In this document: piece by piece, positions 1 to 13,628 of the stretch
How positions within the stretch are numbered: position 1 is the stretch's first letter
Layout of the letters: each line of letters opens with the position of its first letter
DNA from: Paramecium primaurelia
Lineage: Eukaryota; Ciliophora; Oligohymenophorea; Peniculida; Parameciidae
Reading direction: 5' to 3'
Assembly: GCA_905182975.1 (NCBI GenBank)
Contig: CAJJDM010000004.1
Location: 912,428-976,427, forward strand
Length of the DNA: 64,000 bases
Position numbers and translations under genes: made by a program
The notes under the pieces: model-generated
What the model was told of the DNA's origin: nothing
The model's database searches: none
Seen by the model: the letters and a program-made list of their open reading frames with translations, nothing else

Positions 1-61
1 AAATAGATAATAATTAGTTAAGAGTCCTAATCTAATTATATAACCAAAACAAGAACAAAGT

Positions 62-1270
62 ATGGAAATAGAGTGTCCATCCCCTATTAAATAATTTACA
101 GACATTAAACTCCCATTTTTTAATTCTTAAACTGCCAATAAAAAAGAACAGACAACAAGAAGAGTGATTAAAGACGCATCACTTAATAATAGCTAATTTA
201 CCTAAAGAGAATCTTAAATGAAATCATCAGATAAATCAAAAATTAATAAAATTAGAAAAACTAATTATCATCAACAATAAGAAATCAATCCTCAATTTCA
301 AGTGTATGAGTTCAAATAAGAACTTAAAGCTCTAAGAGTAAAAAGAACAGAGTCTTTTGAATGGTTATAAGAAGACTCTCAAGGTTCTGAAGAGTCTTCT
401 TTTAATTAATTCAAATAGATCAATTTAGGCACTTATTATATGGATAACTTAAGAAAATATCTTAAGGGATTAAATCTAGAAGGATTATATGCTTAATTGT
501 ATATTAATCATTTTGTTCAACAATTTCACAGTTTATAACTCAGTAAACAATTTCTTTAACCAGATATTAAAGAAATAGAACATCGTTGCATATAATTATA
601 ACAAATTAGTAATTTATTTATTGATTAAATAGAAAAGTAAAAAACATTGGTTTTAGATTTGGATGAAACATTAATCCATTGTAATGAGTAACCATAAATG
701 AAATTTGATTTTAAGATTCCTATCTAAATGCCTAATGGATAGACTCACGAAGTATACTAAACTATATTAAAAAGGCAGGAATTAGTGTGAGGCCTTTTGC
801 TTAGTAATTTCTTCAGGAATGCTCAAAGCATTTTGAAGTTATGATTTTTACAGCTTCTCATCCTTTATATGCAGACAAGATTATTGATAAATTGGATCCA
901 ACCAAAAAATGGGTCACTTGTAGATTATACAGAGAACATTGTATATAAACATAATAGGGTATATATGTAAAAGATTTGAGAATTTTGAACAGAAATCTCA
1001 AAGATGTTGTTTTGATTGATAATGCAGCTTATTCTTTTGCTTTTTAAATTGATAATGGTATACCTATTATACCTTACATTGATAATGCAAAAGATAATGT
1101 ATAAATTATTCTTATATAATTTTTAGGAGTTAATTGGTGTTATTGACTATCTAAAAGTCTTGCTATAAATTGAAGATGCAAGAGAGATAAATGCTAAAAC
1201 ATTTCTCTTATAGTAAATCCAACAATGTCAAAGTCTTGATGAAGCCATGAGACTTCTGTTAGTGATATGA
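62..1270 (+). CDS. SCP/FCP1-type HAD phosphatase
   Basis: 385 residues in three exons; introns 752..774 and 1099..1126. The first ~195 residues are Gln/Ser/Lys-rich and probably disordered. The catalytic half follows: the HAD nucleophile motif LVLDLDETLIHC (DxDxT) near base 650, then a stretch with IFTASHPLYADKI, then VLIDNAAYSFAFQ followed by NGIPIIPY. That order is the FCP1/SCP (NLI-interacting factor) fold, a family that dephosphorylates Ser in RNA polymerase II CTD or other phosphoproteins. SCPs usually have VDNSPxSF, here IDNAAYSF, so the Ser-Pro is replaced. ATG at 62 is the first Met of an uninterrupted frame. The substrate cannot be told from sequence. The 5' flank is only 61 nt of the window. 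Confidence 0.88.
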
Positions 1271-1632
1271 AAATATTTTGACTATTATATTTTTATAATA
1301 ATAAGATTAAAAAGAATAATCTTGAGTAATTTGAGTAATTTATATAAATAAACATTTTAAAAACTAAAAAAATACCATTACCTAAATAAGAAAAATGGAA
1401 ATTAGTAAATTATAATATCTGTCAAATTTTTCTGAAATGTATAAGTAATTGAGAATTTATTCTTTAAAATTTAATAACATTATAATTAAGAGTAGATTTT
1501 GAATTAAAAACAATATTTGTTTCTTATTTATGATTTCTTACAATTTTTTTCGATGTAGTTTAAAGTTTTTTGAATAAAATTGAATAATATATTTGGACAC
1601 ACAATATACAATTAAATCTAATTAATTTAAAT
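1271..1632. other. intergenic, 362 nt
   Basis: Very AT-rich spacer between two genes read in the same direction. It should hold the 3' end of the phosphatase transcript and the promoter of the channel gene. I see no open frame with protein-like composition on either strand and no recognisable motif. Confidence 0.6.
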
Positions 1633-3973
1633 ATGAATAAAGAATAGGATTCTGCTAATTCATCAGTAGATAGTGTTGAAATGAGATAAATTAGCGATCA
1701 ACAATTAGAACATGTTAATAATGGTGTTTAATTGCAAACAGCTAAATAGAAAGCAATGACAATATCATTAATAAGTATATTTTCTGATTGAATTACGAAT
1801 AGGAAATAAGAAATAAGTAGAGGATATTTATGAATATTACAAGAGTAATGAGATATAGCCTGAAGAAAAATTGAAATTATTACAAAAAGTATACAATGAC
1901 GATGTAGTTGAACATAGTGCTGATTCCAAGGAAGTTAAATAAGCTGAAATGACTTTGCCTGGATTTTATAAAATGTGTAAATAAAATGCAATATATAATT
2001 AGTTCATGAAACAATTCCAATATTATATCCAAATACATCAGGTATAATATTTTGGAAGGCATGGGTTGGAATTATAATTTTGTTTTTTTTTTATGAAATA
2101 CCAATCTATATTTCATTTGATAAAGAAGTTTGGGATGTAAAGATTGATATAATTGTAGTTTATACCTGAATGGGCTAAGATCTTAATTGCTGTATTGGCT
2201 ATTGTGACATTTTCAATAGATATGTGTATAGAATTTCATATGGCTTACTATTCACATGGAAATCTAATAATTGATAGAGCTTAGATAGCTCATAGATATT
2301 TATAATCAAGGTTTTTATTTGATTTGATTGCAACTTCAGCTTTATTAATTAGATCAATTATGTAGACATATAATGAGAGATGGTTGTATCTCTTTTTCTA
2401 TTTGAAATATCCATCATTAACTAGAATATCATTTTAATTTGGTGAGATAGTAATGTTACACAGAAGAGTAAGAACAATATATTAAATTGCAAAAGTGTTA
2501 GCAGTTTTATAATTTGTTTTTATTGTATATGCATGTATTTGGTATTTGGCATGTTTATATGCAACAAATAATGGATACAATTCTTGGTTGACTCATGAAG
2601 GTAATTTTGGTGCTATTAGTGAACTGACTTAGATTTAAAAATTCTTCTACTCTTATTATTTCAGTGTAGGTACAACAACAACAACAATGGGATATGGAGA
2701 CATGTAACCACTTAATACTTTTGAAGTGTTGGTTGGTATGGGAGGTATATTATTTGCAGTTTTAATATTTGCTGTGATGGTCAATATCATATTTAAAATA
2801 TTAGAAGAATATGCTATATATGATATCAAACGATATTAACAAAGGTTGATAATTAATAGATATATGATGGTAAAAGATGTACCATAACAACTCAGAGAAC
2901 GTGTTAGATAATATTTGAATGAACATTGGTATTAAGAAGGTAATAGGGATATTTAAGGAGAATAAGAGATTATAGGTGAATTAGCACCAGAATTAAAAGC
3001 AGAATTATAATTAGCTAGTTGTGGCAAGATACTTCTATAAATACCATTATTTTGTACAAATTTTTCAAGAGGATTTCTAAGAGAATTATCATCTACTATA
3101 TAAGAAATGAATTATGCAGAATATGAAATGATATTCTTAGGAGAGGATCCTTAAATATTAGATGATCAATCAATTTATTTCATCAATTTAGGATAAATAG
3201 CCATATTCCCTAATAATTTTAATAAATAATTATTATTAAAGAAGTTGGGAAAAGGAGAATACTTTGGAGAATACTCATTTCTTACTGGATTTGAGAGAAA
3301 AGCATCAGCTTAGGCTCTATAATATAGTTAATTATACAAGATAAGTAGAGAGGATTTCTTATGTACACTGGCTAAATTTAATGAAGATTATGAGAAGTAT
3401 TGGATGATTTTAGATAAAATTGAATTTTAGAAGGATTTTTCAGCAATAGGATAATGTTACACATGCTAATCTACAGCTCATTATAGTACTGAATGTGAAG
3501 TGACTCATTTGGTAGTGGATGTGAATAAATTAATTGTTTATAATCAAGATAAATAGGATAGAAAGAAATTCAAAAGGAAAGATAAGAAGAAATGGTAGAC
3601 TTTTGTAAGAATTGAATGTTTTAAGAGAGAGGAATAAAATAATATATAAATAGGATTTAAGTAGGAAATGGAGGAGAAGTTAAAAGAAATTGATGAAGTT
3701 TAGGAACATTTAGATGATGATGAATTTAAGAAGTTTTAGAATATTTTAAAAACTAATTTTGATACTTATACAAATTAATATGAAGTGAAAGATGGTCTAT
3801 AAGGTATGGATTAGGCATTTTAATTTACTAATTATTTCACTGAAAATAATTATGCAAATCAAACTGAATTTATAAATACCCAAGTTCAGATGAAGTAACC
3901 AACTCGTTTGTCCATCATTCGTAGTAAATAAGTATCATAATAGAGAAGTAGATAATCATCTATATAATAGTGA
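1633..3973 (+). CDS. K+ channel with cyclic-nucleotide-binding domain
   Basis: 754 residues in four exons; introns 1775..1802, 1977..2002 and 2137..2158. The N-terminal ~110 residues are hydrophilic. Transmembrane segments follow (first around 2060, later ones up to 2570), with a linker containing SLTRISFQFGE in the S4 region. The pore helix and filter read SVGTTTTTMGYGDM near 2665..2705; GYGD is the K+ selectivity filter. After S6 comes a C-linker (YQQRLIINRYMMVKDVPQQL) and a CNB fold with KKLGKGEYFGEYSFLTG near 3240. This is the EAG/HCN/CNG superfamily architecture, a large family in Paramecium. S4 carries few basic residues as read, so strong voltage gating is doubtful. The ~170-residue tail is charged. 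Whether cAMP or cGMP binds is unknown. Confidence 0.92.
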
Positions 3974-4049
3974 TATTATTTTAATTTAATTTATTTGTAA
4001 TTATAACATAGTTGGTAAATACAAATTTAAATTTATTATTTAACAATCT

Positions 4050-6873
4050 ATGAAATTGGTTTGTCGTTTGAGGCCATAACCAAACAATACTTCAACCAGC
4101 AGTATCAATTCTAGAAAAGAAGTAAGAACTAACATCTTTGCAGGTGTCTTATCTAATGAATGTATTTACAAATAATTATCATATAGCTCCTTAGACACTT
4201 GTGGTCAGTTCTAGAAATGCTATATCTCAAAAGATTATTTAAGAGTATCTAAAGAGTGATTCTGATATTATGAAATAGCGATAATCAATTATTGAAAATG
4301 CAGATCTTTTCCAATTTGATTAAGTTTTTGGAGAAAAGGCCAACTAACAATTAATATATGATTAAATAATGGCTAGTAAGGTTAATGGATTGGTTTTGGG
4401 AAATTCAGGTGCCTTACTTGTTGTTGGAGGACCTGAAAGTGGAAAGAAATATACTTTGAAAGGGGAAGATAAAGGCTAAGAGAAAGGATTAGCGCTTTTG
4501 GTTGTTGAAAACACTTTAAATCTAATAGAAGGATCTAAGTAACTTAAAGGTAAAGGAAAACTATTTTGCTCAATTTCTTTAGTTAATAATGTTGAAACAG
4601 TAGATATGATAGGATCTACTAGAAGTTAAACAATCAAAAGTAGTTGGATAAAAAGTGGTAATGAATTTAAAAAGATGTTCAATTAAAGTTTATTTTAATA
4701 TAAATAATATGTGAAGGAACATCCTGAAACAAAGAATAATCATTTATTTGTTAAATTTTTGATTTAATAAGACAAATAGGAGATATCTTAATTACATTTA
4801 ATTCTTTTGAATGAGTTTAGAAGAGTGACCTAAGAGGCCAAAGACTTTTAAGCAAAATTAAAATAATTATTAATCTAATAGTAAGATATATAAGAAAGAG
4901 AATTGGATACAAAATCACTTTAATAACTATATCTAGCATTAAGAGAAATCAAATTTAATAATATTACAGCACTTTTTTGTGTATCTTAAGTATAATAGGA
5001 TCATATTACTGCTTATATGACATTACAATTTGCAGAGGAATTAAGATAATCAGCAAAGGGATAGTAGAGTTAAAGAATTGCCTTGTCCTAAATTGAGAAT
5101 TAGTCTAGGGCATAATTAGGTAGAGATTATGGTCTATAGTAATAATAAGTCACACCAAAGTTATCTGTTATTGATGAACAACAATCTCGAATTATTAAAC
5201 CTGGATCTGATCAATTAAACTATTCAAAATGTTAAAGTATGATAGAAAGACAACCTAGTAGATTGGAAGCTAATTGTTCTAAGTAATTTCAAGAGATAAA
5301 GGAATTACTTAAGGAGAAGGATGATTATAAGTATTTTGATAATTTAGATTGTTAGAGTTTTGAAGTTCGAAAAAGAATTAAAGAATTTGTATGATGAGAA
5401 TACAAGATTATAAAGTAAAGTTTATTAATTGGAAGATTCATTAAAACATAGGGATTTGTTGATTTAATAATTGGAAAATCATATTGATGAAAATAGAAGA
5501 TAAATGGAATTAGACAATAATTAAATATCATAAAAAAAATAGAAAGATAATGTAGTAGGAGAATAGAATTAGACACTTACTTAATTAAATTTATAATTGG
5601 TACATAGTAATGAAGAATGTGAATTATTAAAGTAGAAAGTGAGAATGTTAGAAAATGAAATTGAGATGATGAAGGATTAAGAATTTACAAATATAAAACA
5701 TTATGAGAAGAGAGAGGATGAATTTATGGGTTTAATATAATAGGAATAAGAAAGGAATAAGTAATTATATTAAGAATTGGATTATTTTGCAGTAGAATTG
5801 AAGAATAGAGAACAATAATTATAGGCAACTGAAGATAATGTAAAAACATTAAATAAGGTGATTGAAGAATAATGTAAAAGAGTAGATGATGAGAAATAAA
5901 AGAGTAAGGAGTTGAATGAATGTATCAATAGTTTAAAGTAGAAACAGGAAGAATACATAAAAGAATGTAATTAGACAGAATAGAGATTTACAAAATTGAA
6001 GGTTAGATTGGATACTGAAAATGCTTAATTAAAGGCTGAGAAGGATAAGTATCATAAATAATACAAGGATAAGTTGAAGAAATATAAGATGGCTATGAAA
6101 TTGTTAGAGTAGGAAAATAGTTAGATGAAAATGGATAGAGTTAAATTATAAACAGAAAATGATTAATTATATGGGATATCTAAATAGTTGGAGAGTTAAT
6201 TAGGTAGAGTACATAGTGAGAGTACAGAAAGGAATGGGGGAAGATAGGATCATTATGAATAGGATAAGATAAGATAATAGAATCTACAATTAAATAGTTA
6301 ATTGAAACAAGCTGATTATGAAGTAAATATAATCTAATAATTTAGATTTAACATTTATCTTTAGAGTTGAATAATGCAATTTAAGAATTGGAGAGGGTCA
6401 ATGCAGAATATAATGGACTTCAGAAGGAGAATAAAAGATTATAATAATAGTTAGAGGAGAAACAATCAGAAGCTAAGTAGAATGAATTTATGATTGAGAA
6501 AGTTGTTTAATTAAGTGATAAATAATTAGATGATTTGGAAGGGAAATTTAATAAATTGACAGCTTAGGTTAATGGTTTATAACATGAGAAAAAGTCATTG
6601 ATTATAGAAAATTAGAATTTGAAATAGTAATTAGAATAATTAGAGGGAAATGATATTGTTTTAGAGAAGAGAATTGTGAAATTAAAGAAGGAGAATAAAG
6701 ATCTTAGTAATCAGATTACATAATTGAATTCAAATATGAAGGAGATAATAGTAGAAAAACATGGAGAAATGAGAAATCCTTCTTACAATAGATTATAATA
6801 ATAATTGTAGAATCAATCTTATAGATCTTAAAGATTAATTGATAATGATGATGATAGTGATAGTGATATTTGA
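4050..6873 (+). CDS. kinesin-like protein with degenerate motor and long coiled coil
   Basis: 917 residues in four exons; introns 4122..4143, 5331..5355 and 6323..6345. The N-terminus starts like a kinesin motor (MKLVCRLRPQP) and continues with FQFDQVFGEKANQQLIYDQI, the usual beta3-alpha1 neighbourhood. The P-loop is GGPESGKKYT where motors have GQTGSGKTYT, and I find no clean switch I (NxxSSRSH) or switch II (DLAGSE); the corresponding places read NNHLFVKFLI and LILLNEFRRV. The remaining ~550 residues are a near-continuous Glu/Lys/Gln/Leu coiled coil ending in an acidic DNDDDSDSDI tail. It may bind microtubules or act as a structural kinesin-like subunit, but ATP hydrolysis is doubtful. A merely fast-evolving active motor is the alternative. 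Confidence 0.72.
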
Positions 6874-6901
6874 AAATTAATTAAATATTTAATATTATAA
6901 T

Positions 6902-9900
6902 ATGCTAATAATTTTATTACTACTTCACTTAGCAAATTGTGGGTATGTTATAAAGAGATAACAAAAATAGACATATATCAAGTTGGGATATCTAGTTAGA
7001 TTATACAAATGCCGGATATGCCAGTCGATTTACTATTCCATTTAAATTAAGTAATCCATTACCTGATTTTGGATACCTGAGGATCAAATTTCCATTTGCA
7101 TTACATTACACAAATACTAATAATGTACCTGATAATGTTGTAGTCACATTCAAACAAGTAAATTATAAAAAGGGATGTATTAGGCTAAAGGAAATTATTA
7201 ATGTGGAGAAGAGAATGAGTAGAGTGCATAAGTATTTGTTAACACTGATGAGAATAATGCTTATTATGTAAAATTTGGAGTTGAATTGACATCGAATGAA
7301 TACTATTATGTGATAATTCAGATTAGTGGCAAGAATCTGAATATACAATCATCTGGAGTCAAAGAACCAATTCAATTGGCTACAGTTACATCAATATCTG
7401 CAATTGCTATGATCATAGATTACACTCCTGTTGGAGGAATCTTTGCTTTAGATCTAGAACCTAGTTCTGATATGAGAAGTCAAGTAAGTGAAACACTGAA
7501 TTTAATGAATTAAATCTATAATGTTACTATTGGTGTGCAATTTAAGAAATAAATGAATGAAGGAGCTAGAGTTTAATTGATCTTTAAATCTGATTTTAAT
7601 TTTGAAGGTACTTGTAGTTTATAAAATGAAATTCCTTATGAATGTACTTTAACTTCTCAAATGGTTGTTTATTTAATTAAATAATACATTTTAGTGAATG
7701 ATTGGTTCTATTTTTAAGTGAGTGTAAGAAATCCTTTAAGAGTCACACTACCTACATCTTTGGAAATAAGATCATTATAACAATATGCAAATACAATTAA
7801 TGAAAGAACAGTATCAGATGCTGTATTTTAAGTGAAATAAGTATTGTTATCAACACATAAATTGTATTTGGGTTGGGGTTTAGAATATTCATCTAGATCA
7901 GCCTCTTATTATCCTTTCCCAATTATAGTTTTTAGAGGAGATGCTAATGGCAAATACACTCCTTATAATGCATTTAAATGGTAATTTGCTATGGCATCTG
8001 ATTTACCTGAAGATATTGAATTGTAAATTGAAGTATCTACACCTATGAAATTCAAAAGCTATTTAATGAGTATTAATCATAATCTACCATCCTATCCAGG
8101 TAAACAAAGTAAATGTATCTTCAGTAATTCCAATAAGTTATCTCAATCAAAAATAGTATGTTATAATATTGGTTAATTGTATTTGTCAACTATTTATTAT
8201 ATTGGATGTAGAGCAACATTTCCATATGATCAATTCAATCTTCCATTAGAATAAAAGTTTGGATCAATGAATATATATACAGTTAGTAATGGAATTATAG
8301 ATACTTTATCAGTTATTGTTGAGTACAATTCATTATCTATTCTAGATCAAATCCTGTCGAATATATTCAAACCAATAATAATCCTGATTGGTTAAATCCT
8401 TCTTATGATGGTACTGTTGTTTCTAGTTAGAAGATGGATATATCCATTTTAAATGATCCTCTCACCAACACACTTGGAATCATACCTAATTTAGATGATG
8501 GTGATATAGAATTGATAAGATTAAAATTTAATCTAGCAATTAAAATAGATAAAATTATCACTCCAGCAACTACTCCTGTTCTTGGAACATAAAAGATATC
8601 TTATAGTGCAGGTATTGTAATTATTGCCAATGATAAAATTTTAATGTCATCAACAGATCCAGCCACTCTTGAATGTGCAACACTATCTGGATCTGAATTC
8701 TTCAAATATGATTACAAATCTTCTAATTTAGCTAATTTTTTAGCAATTACTGTTGCCAGTACAGATGCTTAAGGTCTCCTTAATATGTTTGTTTATAACA
8801 CTAATGAATTACAAACCAAATTTCTATAATTTGCTATAAGTAATCTATAAGTTAAATTCCATTCCTCATTATATCCAGATGAATATCTATTAGACTTTTA
8901 TATTGGATCATTTGATTAAATTGAAAGTACTTATCCAATATTCAAATAATCTTTCCTAACAAATGCTTACACAATTACATCTCCTTCTCCAGCATTCATA
9001 AGATTAGGCATAGTTAACTATTTTTCAAGTTCTTCCTCAGGAAACACTTGTGATTACTTCCCTACTTTAATTAGGTTATCAGGATACTTTCAAGACACTG
9101 ATTTAGAAAATGCTCAAACTAAGATTTCTTTATTTTTTACTAATCTTCAACCAATTTACATTTCATCTGACTTTGAAAATGATAATAGAGTATATTGTAA
9201 ATATACTGGATAAACTTAACCAACTTGTTAATATTATTCATCAGGGTTATTAGCAAATGGTTAATCGTATATCAATTATGAAAGATTAGATGTAGAATTT
9301 GAATCTTTACCAACCAACTAAGCTGATGCTTTCTAATTATTAATACCTGTAAAGACATTTGCATCTAATACTAAAGTGAGTTTCTTTCTTACAGCTGTTG
9401 TTGAAATCAATAATTTAATTCAAATAAGAACATCATTTAGATTAACTGGAAAAGATAACATCAGCAGTGGATAATATGCATTTCCATTATCAGTGGCAGG
9501 ATTAGGTAATGGATTTGCAAGAGCTGGTGTCACTTCTGCATTAGAATCTGATGGCATTACTCCTATACCATATTAATTATAAGTTAGTTCAGCCATCACA
9601 GTAGGCAAGAATAATACAGATTTGACATTCTTTATTGGTCACAATGATGTCAGTTTCATCAATATAAATACAGTTTCAAATGATAATTAAAATGGTGGTG
9701 GATTCACTCTTGTCTCTACTGAACCTTTCTATACTATTGATTCTACCCTTAAAGCTCCAATATCTGTAGATTCATCAAAAGTTTCAGGATGTATGACTTT
9801 TGAGTATCTGACTAAGTTTGTCATATTTTGTCCTACAGATAAAGCCAGTGATTCACCATTAACAACATTGACAATTAAAGCAGGTAATCTACCTTTTATT

Positions 9901-12900
9901 AATGGTGATAAATTACCTTACAGAACTGTCTATGCTTGGAGTGACAAGGTTAATGGCTTAGGAGTCTTTAAAGTAGATGTAGATACTTTAATCACACTCA
10001 AGGGAGTAGTCAAAATATTATAGGTCTCTCCAAAACTTGAGATTGGGTAGAAATAATAAAGAATCTAAATTAAATTTTATACTACCAATCCAATTCCTAA
10101 TTAAGCTACTATTAGATTAGAATTTTATGAATTAATTCCTACTATTAATTTTGATGCCATTAACAAAGGATCTAGATGTTCAATTGAAACAGCATTATAT
10201 GGATTGTTAAGTCATACTTGCACTGTATCTAGATCTACCTCAGGATCTAATGTATATTTTTTATTCAAAATAACTAATTGTGATAGTTGTCCATGGACTA
10301 ATGGGTAATTTACACTTAATATATGGGGATTGAATAGTTTACACAGTGGTGCTGTTTAGAAATCTTAATTTCATATGAGAATAATGTCAGAATATTTGAA
10401 TACTATTGATGTATCGAAAATTCAAGGAGCTATTGAATATGATGATGATCCAAATGTAGCTTATGTTGCATTCTTTGGTAATCCTATATTCCAATTTTAC
10501 AATAGAAGGGCAAAAGGATAAATCAGTGTAGATTTTCAATTCACTCGTAGTATTTGGAAATAGGAATATGTATTGATTAATATTGGTGGATTTTTTGATG
10601 ACAATCAAAGAAATCAAAAAAATATTATTTGTTAAGTCTAATAATAAGGATAGCCATCATATGTTTTTGGATAAGCAGATTACACTCTAGATAGAGGAAG
10701 TTCAGTCAGTGGAATTAAATTGTATCCCATTGATGACATCATTGGATCTTAGATTTTCACTTTAAAGTGTTATGGCATGGTTATACCATTTAGTTTGAAT
10801 CCAGAGCCCATGGATGCCAGTCTTATTTTATAAGGAACATTTTTAATCATATAATCATCAGGCACTATATCATTAGACTCATTATATGCTGAAACTATTT
10901 TGCCAATAAAAAACATTTAATTAACTTAGAAACTCAATAATTTATGTGGATCAACAACTGATTTCTTTATTAATGTTACGACTACTTTGATAGATGTAAA
11001 ATTAGGTACTTCCATATTTGTAGTCTTTCCCACTACTTATCCTTTCATTGTCTCAAGTAATCTTACTTATTGTTCTTTAAATAATTTATTTGTTGCATGT
11101 TCGGTTGATGTAGAAAATACAGTGATATTAGAAAATTTTGATATATCAATACCAAGAGGTTAAGAAATGCAAATAAGAATTTATGGTGCTCAGAATTCAG
11201 CCATTTATAATGATTAAGCAAATGAAATCTTTGTGGCCTTCACTAATAATATAGATATTACAGTATTAGGTGAATATGGTGTGGTTTATGATTTAATTGG
11301 ATAGGATATGGTCACTACTCCTCCAAATAATATTTTAACATTATGGATTGATACAACTCAATAATATATCAGAGCGTTCAGTACTATAACTTTTAAAGTT
11401 TCTTTTCCTGCAGGTGCTATTGATATCTCTAATATAATATAAATAGAATTTCCACCTGCATGGGATATGATAATAAATTATAAACTACCGATTTGTTCTC
11501 TCTATGATCAAAATAATTTGACCAATTATGCAAAGTCTTGTATAAATTTTGGAAATAGAGTCACTATTACAATTAAACAAAGTGATTACATAGGCTCATA
11601 ATTTTATTATCTGATCTTAGCCAATGTTCGTAATCCCGATTATGCTGTTTGTGGTATTAATATGTGGACAATTACTGTTCTGAATTCAACATATGTATTT
11701 GGTAGATCACATGCTCCCAATTTTAATATTCCCATATTTCCATTTATTTCAAATCCAAATTAAGTGACTCTTAAATGGATAGATATGAACACTAGACAAA
11801 GTATTAGGACATTATAAGTAAAGACAGGAATTTTTGATCAAGTGATAGGATTAGCATCAGATGCAGGTTTATTTTTACGTACTTTCCAAATCTATTGTGA
11901 TAATCCATATTTTATAGCTAATCCAACTTCTGCTGTTGCTCCAATGGGATAGGCTTATACAACCTTCACAATAGCAGGTACAAGTAAAGCACCATAAGGA
12001 TTATAATTGATTGAAATTGCGAAAACAGATGATTTTGAAAAGCATACTCAATTACCTTTTCTTAGAGTATTCCTGTCATAAAAATCTTGTATTTTGAATA
12101 CAGAAATGACACTTTATTAATTGACTCTAGGAGGTCAAGCCCTTCCGATTTTATTTAATCTGACAGATTGTTAACCTGCATCAAATCTTCGTATTGAAGC
12201 AACATCAGATACAGATAAAATATATTTTAAAAGTAAATCATCAATAACTTTTGGACTTAATTAAAAAGTGGGAGCCTTTCTTTTTGCATCTGAAGACAGT
12301 GGAATAAGTGTAGGTGATTCAGGATTGATTACTTTTTAAGTTTAAGGATCTTATTAAAAATATTACACAACTGTAGATCCTATAAGTTATAGAATAATTG
12401 ATATAAATAAAAAAAGACCAACATCAAGTCTGTTTAGTGTAGATAGAGGATCAAATTATGTAAAATTTATAGTATCTTGTAATCAATATGCAGTTGTTTA
12501 TTATTATATATCAATAAATGGATCAGAAATATTATATCCTGAAGAAATATAATAAAGAACATTTCTATGGACAGAACCATCTATAAATGATTATTATCAT
12601 TAATTCTTTGGATTAAAGAATGTGTTTGTACCTTTGAAAAATTATACAGTTGTAGTAAGTGGACTTAGACCATCTACTACTTATAATATTACAAGTGTAT
12701 GTAAAAATGTTGAAACCAAATTCAGTGTGGCTACAACTATTTTACAAACAACAAAATCTAATAATGGAAAGTCTTTTTATATTGATTTTATTTTTGATAG
12801 TGAAATAGATTTAGAATTTTCTACTAGTATTACATGTTTTTTAACACAGTAATTTAAAGTTCCAGCTAGACTTATTCGTAATTCTATTAATACTTGGTGT

Positions 12901-13542
12901 TCATTATAGAGAAGACGTATATTAAGTACAACAAATGATATTGTTTATAATGAGAAAAATGTTAGAATGTATGTTAGTTTAATAGATTTTGAATTATAAG
13001 ATACTGTTACAGCATCTTTGCTTACAAAAGGAATAAATAAAACTTAATTTATATCTGATTTATATGATTAAGTTGCTGGATTACCTAATTTAGTTAAATT
13101 ATCTGATTTAACTGCTATCTCTACAACTGTTCCAATATTTTAATATGAAGTTACTTTAAATATTAGTACAAATTCAATTGCATTATTAAATATCTCTTTA
13201 GATTAAGAAGGTTTTGTCTATTGTATGATTGATTTCAATAACAGAACAAAGATGCCTACTTTTTATGATTTAAGAGAAGGTAATGCTCTAAGAAAACCAG
13301 AAAATAATACATATTATGAAAGATAAAGATTTAATAAATCAAGTTCACTCAATTTCACTTTTGATGGTTTAACACATTATACTAATTATTCAATTTATTA
13401 TTATGCATCTAACGATGATCCAAGTGAACATTAAATAAGAACTTATGTCTATGAGATTAATTTTAGAACTGCTCCTAAATATGAAATGTGGGGTATGATC
13501 ATCATATTCAGTATTTTGAGTATGAATATTATTCTTATATGA
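6902..13542 (+). CDS. giant secreted/surface protein, 2,187 residues
   Basis: Four exons with introns 6943..6970, 7158..7183 and 8323..8345, then one open exon of 5.2 kb. It begins only 28 nt after the previous stop. The first residues (MLIILLLLHLANCG) are a signal peptide, and the last ~18 (MWGMIIIFSILSMNIILI) are hydrophobic and end at the stop. So it is either a type I membrane protein with no cytoplasmic tail or a GPI-anchored one; the hydrophobic C-terminus fits a GPI signal. The body is rich in Ser, Thr, Asn and beta-branched residues with scattered Cys and recurring proline-rich turns, as expected of stacked beta-sandwich modules. I do not recognise a named domain. It is not one of the periodic Cys-rich ciliate surface antigens, because Cys residues are sparse and irregular. 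Confidence 0.8.
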
Positions 13543-13628
13543 AAGAACAAATGTTTTTATTATAAAATTATCAGTAAAAATTCTTTAATAGATATATTTA
13601 AATGTGAACAAAAAAAGAAACTAATTAA

